DNA of 64,000 bases from assembly GCA_903813345.2 (NCBI GenBank), contig CAIIXF020000008.1, positions 6,574,366 through 6,638,365 on the forward strand, read 5' to 3'. The notes under the pieces were generated by a model that made no database searches, had not been told where the DNA came from, and was given only the letters and a program-made list of their open reading frames with translations. Within the stretch, counting starts at the first letter, position 1, and the number at the start of each line of letters is the position of its first letter. This document shows, one piece after another, positions 54,801-64,000 of the stretch. This stretch comes from Owenia fusiformis. Taxonomy: Eukaryota > Annelida > Polychaeta > Sabellida > Oweniidae. Made by a program: the position numbers and the translations under genes.

Positions 54801-57800
54801 TTATAATACAATACTTTCGGTCAGTTATCACTTATTATACTTATATCGTTAAGACAACTAGTACCGAATTCAGAAACTAGACGACTTTTAAATAGTATAG
54901 TATATTCAACTTAATGGCAATACCTTGTTTTGCTTCTTTGCATGTCTTGTTGATATTGAGATCACACCGTTGATTCTGAGGAGCACATATACAATGTCCT
55001 TCACAACTATGTGTATTGCAACGGCGAGTCAATACCAACACTCCCCTACCCGGTGAGTTTTGAATAACATCAAATGAGTTATGAGCCAGTAAACTTGGAA
55101 GCCCAACCTTTAATATGTAAGATTGATATGTCTGCATGAACATACAATAAACATATCTACCCAGTCAGACACAATATGTATAACGATTTTGATTCAACAA
55201 TTATATGTACTTTGTGTTGTATATGTGAGCAGACATTAATATGGACTTCAAAATCACTATTCAAGGTCATAACGACGGGAACATAATTTGGTACAAAATA
55301 TTTACCCTATTAACCGCCCATATTTTGACAAAGATCTTGCTAGTTTCAACCAGCGTTTGGCTTAGGGTGATATGTGCAGTTTGAATCACACCTTCCTTGT
55401 GTTTATGACCAGATGTATTGTGAGTCACTACGATGGGACCATCCTGTTTGTAAAAAATCATAATTTAAAAGGCTAAACTGACACACAAACATATTATTAA
55501 AATTTAGATTTTACATATTTAAACATGACATACATATACTTTCTAATTCTAATCATTCTCGTTATAACAAAATTATATGATTATTAAGGTGACTTATTGT
55601 ATGTTTAACCCAGAATGAAGAAGTTTCAAGCACTCGTATACAATGTTGTTTTAGATATACACACCGGTGTATACTCATGCCCTGCAAACGTCTCTCCAGC
55701 TGTTACTAAGTAATGTGATATTCCAGAGTGATGGTCTTCAAACCCAAGCCAATGTAGCGAAATATCAGCTCCATTCCAAGTCATGAATCCATCTTTGTAT
55801 CTGCCAACCTCTGCAGCATGGTTTGTCCAGCTAGCAAAGGTTCCGACGCTTGGTCTGGATGAATCAACCTATTAAAAATATACTTTCAATTTCAACAATA
55901 AGCAAATCGTTGTTTTGGAAATTTGGGTCAGGTTGTAGGAAACCAATTTCTATAAATAAAATAGCTACCTGAGAAGTAAATCTAACCTCAAGGGATACCA
56001 AAACAAGGTGTGCTGGGTTATTTCCTTCAGAAAAGGCTTTGCTCAAGCACTATTCAGGTATCGCCAGGGGAAGGCAAAAGTTAAACTCAACAAAAATAAA
56101 AAAAATTGTCAAAAAAAAGTTTTTCGATATTTTTATTCTTCTACCCTTTTCCCATTGTCTATTAAAAGAGCGATGCTACTAAGGTCGAAGCATCTGAAGT
56201 TTGTGTAGCAGTATATATAAATTCGAAATGGTGATACATTTTTGAGAAAATCTTCGTTTCTACTTGAGTTATGTCAAGTGTGAAAATTAAAGAAATCGAC
56301 ACACATACCAACAATGGATTTGAAGTAGTATTGGAGCATAACTGTGCTTTGTTGCAAGCTACAACTGAGATGTAATATTCCGTTCCATCTCTTAGCGTCA
56401 GGTTGCTGAACGTGTAGTGAACACGAGTTCCCACCTTAAATAAACCGAAGTAAGGTATTCAAAATCAATTAAGATGATCGAGGAAGCAAAATAACACAAA
56501 ATAATTAAATGGCACTTAATATGCCAGGTCAACATAATATCTCGAATACTAGAATGTATAGTACCTTGACAACTCGGTCTCAAGAGTGTCAGTAATTTCT
56601 AAAAAAAATTCATTTTGGACGCATTCGCTTACTGTAGCAACACTTAGTTATTGTTTTGGATGACTGTATATAACCCACATTAGTGATTTTTTATTTTTTA
56701 TTTTTATTTTACTTCACGACTTTTTTGTTTCACGAATTCATGTTTTGGATATTACAAAATTAAAAATTCGAAATCCATTGAACAAATAATTTCACATTTT
56801 CTCCATACGTTATGGCTTAGTGTAAACACTTAGTCATAAACATTAATCAGTAGATCTAGGCAAGCAAAATACCTCAACTGTTGGAACTCCAAGATCTCCA
56901 TCCATGTGTGCATATACGCCAACATATTGACGTTCAATTCCGGATATATTGTCTTCAAATTTCCACTTGATAGCCAGCGAACTCCTCCAAACCTAAAATA
57001 GTGGTAGTCGTTCACTCCTTATATACATAAATTAACACCAAAATGATGTTTTTTACTTCTTCACATATTGCAAGATAATTATGAAAAATATATAATCAAT
57101 CTGATCTAACCTTTCCTCGGAACCTTAAATGTTTTTTGTAAGTTTGTGCTTTTGAGTCACAGCAATACCATCTTCAAGGTGGGTTTTGGAAAGAGTAACA
57201 TTCAATGTTTATGTTGTAGCATTTTAAAAGAGCTCTGTAGACATTTATTTTGAAGCATACCTGCATGTTTTCTTGTATTGAGCCATGGGCCAAGTCTACG
57301 GTTGCAGGTTCAACAACAGTCGGTGGTGTTGTATCAACCGTGAATCCATTACTAGATGCCTCTGCATAAAGACCTGCAGTGCAAACACAAAAATGCAAAG
57401 TGATATTCATATTTTGGTGGATTTCCTTATTCAAGCCGAAATAAACTCACAATATGAATATTCTGTTGAGAGTTACATCTACTTCAGGTTCTCACACTTC
57501 CCACCAGCTTCTATGTGACTTTGGCTACTATAAAACACATCCCAGTTAGCCACAGCTTGCGAAACACGTATATATCTTTCCATGCAAAATGCTTTACTCC
57601 ATTAGCAATACTCTTTGTTGTTGTAATTTAAAAAGGAATGTTTACTTGTAACACTCTTGAATGTAAATGTCTTATGATAATTCTACCTGCAAAGTTGTAT
57701 GCCCGTATTGTTACATAAATCTTTCTATCCACAGGCAAAGGTGTACTTAGAGGTCTGAATGTAGACTCAGTTAGATGTATTGGTGTTGGAGGAATGATAT

Positions 57801-60800
57801 CATATGTTCCTTCTTGTGTTCCAACACGCATTTCATATCTAGACAGTCCACTATGGGCATCGTGGAATCCAACCCAATGGGCAGACAGAACATCTCTGAA
57901 ACAACCAAAGATATTCAAATGTGGTTTTTGATCAACAACCTTCTATTGTCTATGCTCCATGTTTGAATATTAGTACATTGTTTACAACTGAATTTCTTTG
58001 GAGGCCGTGTATCTTACCTTGATGCCTGATATTCGATATCTTCCGACATTGTACCGTCCTCAACAACACCAGCGATGGGAGGAGAGCTATCTATCGTTAC
58101 ACCATCTGTTGACTGTGCTACGCACAAACCAGCCTGGTTGCATACAGTAATGGTCGAAAAATATTTTTTTCCTTGTGAAAGCTTCAAAGAATTCATACAT
58201 TCTTCTGAAATAAATCAAAGAGACATTATACTTACATATAATGAAGAGGATAAGTGAAAATATGAAGTAATTGCTGGACAAGTTTACCTCCTTTAAGGCC
58301 AACCGAATGTTCTGGAACAATATCATCGCAAGTGGGGCAGCTTCCTGCTTTCCAAAGATGTTCGATAAGTTCAGTATGTGGATCTGAAAAACCTTTCCAG
58401 TGTGAGCACAGTATGGTTGCATTGGTCTGATAGTCAACATCTCTGTGGTAGTTATCCGTCTCCTGAGCCGTACCATCATATATGTGGCCAGCATTTGGAG
58501 GTGACGCATCTACTGAGAAGGCGTGTGAGCTCGTAGTTGTATGCAAACCAACTTTGTTGCATGCCTGAAAAACACTTTAGATTCTAGTAACAAAACTATA
58601 AATTCAAAACATTTATGTCAAAAATGATAAAGATCTGTAAATTATGCTATTTTGTTCTTATCTATTTTTAGGGCTACCATTTGATTTAAAATTGATTGAT
58701 CTCCCTCAAGATCAATTGCATTCTTTTCTTTGCAATACATTAAAATGTACATGTCGAATTACTACATGCACTAAGAAGTTAAACGTAAGCTACTTTGACT
58801 GTGACGAAGTAGACATGTCCATCCAAAAGTTCCAGATTCTGATGCGATGTTCCAGATGAAGTTGAGGTATACTTTGTTTGATGTGGACCGCTGACATCGG
58901 TAAAGCCAGGTTCTGATCCAATAGACCAAGTGTAATGAAGGATTCCACTTTCTTTGTCTTCAAATACCCCATCCCAACTAAATAAAACAGTAAATTAACA
59001 ATGGATATCAATCAGGAATATGTAAAATGTGAAGACGTAAGAGCAAATGATAAAAAGGACTAATATTTAATGGTCAATGAGTATAAAATCACAGTTATAA
59101 AAGAAGGATTCATCCAGTCATAAGTAAAATCCTGAATATCCCAAATAACGAACACCCGCACAAACATTGTGAATAAAGTATCCCTTATGTGTCGCACCAT
59201 CAGACCACGGGAACACAGAATGCAAACAAACGCAACTATGTGGCAAAGATGTCAAACCGTAAATATTCCATAAGGTTTGAAATCTAATCATTCACAGTTT
59301 ATTCATAATGAATTTTTCTCACTCTGCAAGGATCCCTCTTTTCAATGGTCCAACAGGATTTCTGAGTCGTACGTGGGCTTTCTGTGTCAATCTGGGTGAA
59401 GTTGCATCTACTATGACTGGGGAGCTGCAAACACTGCTTGACAGACCGACGTAGTTTGTAGCTAAATACAAGCAAAACTAGACTGGTAAAATGTTTGATC
59501 GAAAATGTTGTTGTATGATAAGGCTTTCTCAGTAAAACATACTTCAAATTCTAGTATGGTAAGAAGTGAAGTCGATAGGAGGAAGTTGGAATTCAATCCA
59601 TTTGAAAAAATGCGATCGTGCCACTGTCCCACAATAAGATTTTGAAGTCGATAAAAGTTGACCCTATTTTCAAACACTTAGGCTAAATATAAATGCACGT
59701 TGATTTTAACAGATACTTCAATGGATCGAAATTAAGGCAACTATACACGCCCAAATCTCTTGGAAAGTATTGTTCAGTCTCTTTCTAAATGAGCAGTTAT
59801 TTAACTACTACTATTTTGCTGAAAAAGCTAAGGTATTTGCATACTGTAGAATGTTCACAAATACAGATTACCTTTTATTGTTACAAAATACTCATGGCCG
59901 TTTGTGAGATTTAGACCCGTGATAAGATGACGATTTGCAATTCCAACAGTAGTAAACTCGACCACATCAACGCCATAAGCGTGTCCACCTTAAAACATGA
60001 TTGATATGTAATAAGATATAAACGTGGAATATATTAATAAATACAGTAATGCAGTATATTTATCACTTTTGTATAGACACTCTTAAAAGTACATGTATTT
60101 TACAAATACTGACCAACTGCAAACTGGTAGTAGTTGATGCCTTGATGGTGATCATTGGATGACGATGCTACATCATCTGTATCCGAGAATGGTGTCCAGA
60201 AGACAGATATTTGGCTTGTTGATGCCTAAAACGAACATTTAATTAATCATATATAGCGTATAACAAATACTGAAATTTCATCAGTATTTGAATTTTACAT
60301 CTTTTAAATACATGAAGTTTTAAAATTACATTGACACAACAGGGTGACCGTTCATCTCAACCCAAGCCAACTCGACCCTGTAAAACTTAAACAGCTTCCT
60401 ACGATTGTACATGGATAATTGTATACACTATTTATACCTGGTATCCCTGATTATCAAGTGGTCGTTTCGAGGTATGTATATAAACACTCCCAGTATCAGG
60501 AGGAGTCCAGTCTGTTTTTACACCATCACTACAAGCTGATATCTTGGGATGATACTCTTCAAATCGTTCATGATTTAGAACTGTCTCATTTGCAAATATA
60601 CAAACAAAATAGGTCTTCCCATGAACAAGTGTCAGGTTTTTTGCATTAACATACTCGTCTGAGGTCTCACCACAAGCTATAGCATCATGAGTTTCACACA
60701 ATTGTGTCGGAATGATTAATCCTTCCAATGTTCCAGTTGTTGGTTGTACAACTACCCAGCTGTATTTCCCATGGCGTAATGATGGCCAAACCGCCGATAT

Positions 60801-63800
60801 TGTGTCTCTGCTAGATGTATAGTCAACGTCATCATGTTCCAGACGTTGATTTTTAATCCATGTGATAGGTCCTAAAATTGAATTCTGTACAGTATCACTT
60901 AATGATATAGTATTTATATATATCACTAATTCTAAACATTACATTACATAACACTGCAAGAAAGAAAACATTGAAGAGCACAATCACCCGTTAGGAAAAG
61001 TGGATACTCTCAAACTTCAGAAAAGAAAGGAAAACTGGATACTCTCAAACTTCAGAAAAGAAAGGAATACAAGATTTAACTCACCTTGCACATCAAACAC
61101 AACCCTACCATGTATTCTATTAGTATTGCTGTTTCCACAAGTTACAACTGATTTGCATTTCGTTGATGATAAACCTGCCAAAGTCCACCCACGAACGCAG
61201 ATCAACCAACATTTAGTTGTTTCGTTCGCACTTGGAAGAACATTCCCTAAAGTAAATGCAATTTGACCATTTATTGGATGGGCCTGTACTTTTTCCCATG
61301 GCCTAGCAATACCATATGCAGATTTATCCAACGAAAATGTCCATTTGTAAAAGTCCATCATGGAATGACGTTTTGACAAATTGGAATCAAATTCATCAAA
61401 TACAATTGTAACGTTTCCCCTGTCTTCATCGCTTGTGATATTCATTGTACCAACTATTGGTGGTTCATCATGTATTGTAACACCATCAGTGAAGCGTGGA
61501 AGAAAACATGATGCCGGAGTACAACATTTAACACTGATCCTGCATGTTGATCCAGATGTCAACTCTAAGTTGGTCAAAGTGATATTGTCATAAATGGGTT
61601 TTATGTCTTTGTACGGGGAATCAGGTATCCACACATTTGTATCTAAAAAGTACGATATTAATGGTAATATAAAAACAGAGAAGGATGAAATACCTTATTT
61701 TGATCAGATTTGATATTTAATTTCTGTTTAATTTTTATCGATCAACTGTGAGAACATTAAGACCATATTTCACTGACTTTGGGCTGACTATTTTGGTTAC
61801 CATAAATCCCTTAATGTTATTTCTCACCTTCATTGTATCGCTCAATTCTGTAAGATCCATGACTTATGTACGCCTTATGTGTCTCTGGTATCTTCCAATG
61901 AGCAGATAGATCTGTTCGACTAGCTTGGAACATTATGTTATCTCGGCATGGGAACTATAACAAAGGTGTTATTTTACATTAGGATTTTTCACTACAGCGC
62001 GAATACAACGAGACAGAAGGCACTGTTCTATTTTCAAACACAACGCTATGTCTTTTAAATTGAATGGTAATGTGTGCAAAAAAATTGTCTGTGACATGAT
62101 TTTAGATTTGATTCTTTATTAACTTTATTAGCTGCTACCTTATGCTGACTAGAGTCGCTCATGCCATAACACCCTAGTCCATCTTTGATGTCAATAGCTA
62201 TAGTTCTGTTAGACGCTACAACTGTCACACCATCTGAGGATGAATTTACAGAGCCGGTTGAAGACTGGGCAATCACTGTGATATAATATTTCTATAAGCG
62301 AAAAAATAAGAAAAAAAATCATTATTTGTCTAATTCTAACTGGTGTCCGACCAATATGTTGGCGTACATGGATTGTGATTGAAATAAAATAAAATATATA
62401 GATGTATTGACATACCGTATACGTTTCTAAACTCAGTTGTTTTGCTTCATAATGGGTGTCATATACATCTACAAATGGCATGACATTATCATGTCCTTTT
62501 AGCGACCCTATCCCCATCTTATAAGACACATTGAGATGTGGATGTTCGAATCCAGTCCATCTTCCTCGAATGGAAGTAGATGTCAGTTGATAATCTATGT
62601 CATAATCAAGTTCAATCTGGAAAAGTAAATAATACAGCATATAATTAGAATAAAACCCTTTCCAGTATCAAAAATGAATGCTTTTTACTGTGCGTCTCAT
62701 CAACACCAATAGAAATATATTTGCAAATTAACAATAACATGATTATGAAACATTAATTTTTAGCTTTACTCCACTATTTTGATTATGTTATCGTAAAAAA
62801 TAGAATATGGTATATGCGTTGACAATTTCAAATGTACTAGCTTACACGTCCATCACTTACCTCATTTTTAACCTCAGTCTGTGGTAGAATATCCTTCACA
62901 ATCCCGACATACGGCAAAGTGGTGTAATGAACGTATGGCTCAGAAGAAGCGATTGTTGAGATTCCAGCTGCATTTTTTATTTTGATAGTAATAACTAGTG
63001 ACTGGGGACGGACAGGGTGAATATTCAGCAGACTGAGAGGAACTGCTGTACAGTTATAGTGAGACACATTGCAGGAACCCCCAGACATAATTGGAGAAAA
63101 TGGAAGTAAATCTCTTTTGAAACGGTCTTTCCCTGTAATAAAAGAATAGATAGTGACACTGACCAAACAGAGTTATTGATTGCATTTGATTGATTAAAAT
63201 GCATGCCATTTTTTCCTTTTCACTGAAATCTACAATAATTTTATTACCAACTGCGAACAAATACTGCAATTTCTCTGCATCTTCCGCATCATAGACTTTA
63301 GATGAATCCCAATTCACTCTCAAATAGTCATGTTCTTCGTACACATGTATTTCACTCTCGAATTTAGGCCCAGTAACATCTATGATCAAAGGTCCATATT
63401 CCTATGTGTATAATGTGAAAATTGAAAGTTAAATGGCTGTGAAAAATATCAATTATGACAGTTCTGCACTGAACACTAAAGTAAGTTCAATTATAACTGT
63501 GTGATATATCAATTTGTATCTATTTTACAAGGTTGGGAGTTTACCTTTAGAGTTGTCATTTTTGCCCTATTTGTTGCCTTAATGATGACGTATATAAGCT
63601 GGCCTTCAGATAGTGGAGGGTGGTAAACGTTCCATGCTGGTCTTTTGTTTGTTGATATAAAAGGCATTACATCAGGGGCAAGTGGCGAACTCGTACTGCT
63701 CAATCCTAGTTCAAAATCGAATATGTCCGATTCTGTGTCAAATCCTGTCCAATTAATTCGAAGCTACAACATAATATATTGAGTAAATAGTCCAGTTGCA

Positions 63801-64000
63801 AAAATATTCTATTAACCCCCTTTTCAAGGGTGGACATACAGACCAGATGTCTAATTGATGACCACTACAAATGTGAATCAAGAATGTTAGTAAACGATAC
63901 AAAACAATATTTAAATAGACATCAAATTCTCAACGATGATCACTATACTATTCTAATAAGATGGGATTTCACACCTGTCTTTCTTGTGTCAGATAAAAGC
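48568..64000 (-). CDS. giant secreted FN3-like repeat protein, 5'-partial, 35 exons in window
   Basis: Exons in transcript order: 64000-63975 (partial), 63763-63545, 63401-63248, 63132-62861, 62616-62416, 62291-62139, 61954-61828, 61642-61085, 60871-60438, 60225-60114, 59988-59872, 59461-59323, 58977-58794, 58564-58288, 58204-58018, 57895-57687, 57373-57261, 56992-56873, 56434-56309, 55868-55665, 55443-55306, 55131-54924, 54760-54607, 54442-54321, 54094-53964, 53702-53555, 53402-53208, 53110-52907, 52778-52005, 51764-51513, 51375-51286, 50992-50652, 50444-50328, 49702-49612, 48845-48568. All phases fit, giving about 2390 residues to the stop. About 18 repeats follow one pattern: DGxxxxDxxYQ, then HWxGFxDxHSGIxxY, an IGT-type glycine turn, GxxYYxTVxAxNxAGL, and SDGVTVDxxPP. 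This is a beta-sandwich FN3-like scheme. Weakest junction: donor at 51513, chosen by phase. No known name; no membrane segment in the visible part, so likely extracellular. Function unknown. Confidence 0.8.
48902..49404. mobile_element. foldback MITE, TATCACACCAAACTAGTTCT ends, with internal CGTTC/ACGTCC repeats
   Basis: ATCACACCAAACTAGTTCTT on the left pairs with AGAACTAGTTTGGTGTAAT on the right. The inside repeats words such as AGTACGTCCAG, GTTCGTA and AACGTCG. Non-coding; it lies in the last intron of the repeat-protein gene. Confidence 0.8.
52005..52778 (-). CDS. longest exon: FN3-like unit with an inserted galactose-binding-like domain
   Basis: After GKYYTKVQAFDAGG and SSDGVTVDISPP, the exon continues with NLLQNPSFEQDESTFDINEH, GNQACLFLGGIHQSI, GSVYAVQFTVSHPP, LYTFVATNTT and AGLLVDAVKIEHLS. 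Then it returns to the repeat with SIHAHWQVLDYESHIDDVSW. An opening NLLxNPSFE, an internal fluid-sensing-like TVSHPP stretch and a closing VDAVKI are typical of jelly-roll carbohydrate-binding modules (DUF642/CBM type). That assignment is by eye and no ligand residues can be named. Confidence 0.7.
54924..55131 (-). CDS. cysteine-rich exon interrupting the FN3-like series
   Basis: Begins TYQSYILKVGLPSLLAHNSF and then SPGRGVLVLTRRCNTHSCEG, HCICAPQNQRCD and NKTCKEAKQG. Six cysteines within about 35 residues suggest a small disulfide-stabilised insert. Flanking exons 55306-55443 and 54607-54760 are also off-pattern (DGPIVVTHNTSGHKH; NYVIVVNDTQAIGNF), so a distinct domain of roughly 150-200 residues may span 54321-55443. 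Confidence 0.65.

Noticed and set aside
58790-59011. 73-codon minus-strand frame beginning MISIVNLLFYLVGMGYL
   Set aside because: The true exon (58794-58977) is read in another frame that gives the repeat motif DGVFEDKESGILHYTWSIG; the longer frame is a shadow.

Overview
The window is nuclear DNA from an animal, AT-rich, with short exons separated by long introns full of decayed transposons, foldback (inverted-repeat) elements and tandem repeats. Gene content (a DHTKD1-type dehydrogenase, an HNK-1-family sulfotransferase, a GPR158/GPR179-type receptor and a giant secreted FN3-like repeat protein) fits a marine invertebrate, perhaps a lophotrochozoan such as a mollusc. The species cannot be fixed from sequence alone. 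All exon models were built by eye: splice sites were placed by GT/AG signals, and every junction was checked for reading phase. No transcript or database evidence was used.

Layout. 1-1180: two related satellites inside an upstream intron. 1489-14336 (+): the last 12 exons of a 2-oxoadipate dehydrogenase E1 gene (DHTKD1-like, 5' end outside the window). A complete intronless Golgi sulfotransferase gene (3405-4760, -) lies antisense in its third visible intron. 14337-21694: intergenic DNA dominated by a nest of at least four DNA transposons (16448-20511), two of them flanked by clear 6-bp target duplications and built from 22-bp motif arrays. 21695-47372 (+): a complete 13-exon class C orphan GPCR (651 residues predicted). 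Its 10-kb first intron holds a layered transposon nest with a LINE, and its exon 3 acceptor region has been tandemly duplicated. 47373-48567: short gap between convergent genes. 48568-64000 (-): 35 exons (about 2390 residues, 5' end outside the window) of a very large extracellular FN3-like repeat protein.

The genes are not an operon and show no evident shared pathway. The DHTKD1 product acts in mitochondrial lysine/tryptophan breakdown, the sulfotransferase in the Golgi, the receptor at the plasma membrane and the repeat protein outside the cell. The most unusual signals are the nested 6-bp-TSD transposons with palindromic ACGCCGT arrays, the multiplied splice acceptor of the receptor gene, the tandem duplication in the sulfotransferase stem, the YY1-like motif array at 7.4-8.4 kb, and the uncharacterised giant repeat protein.
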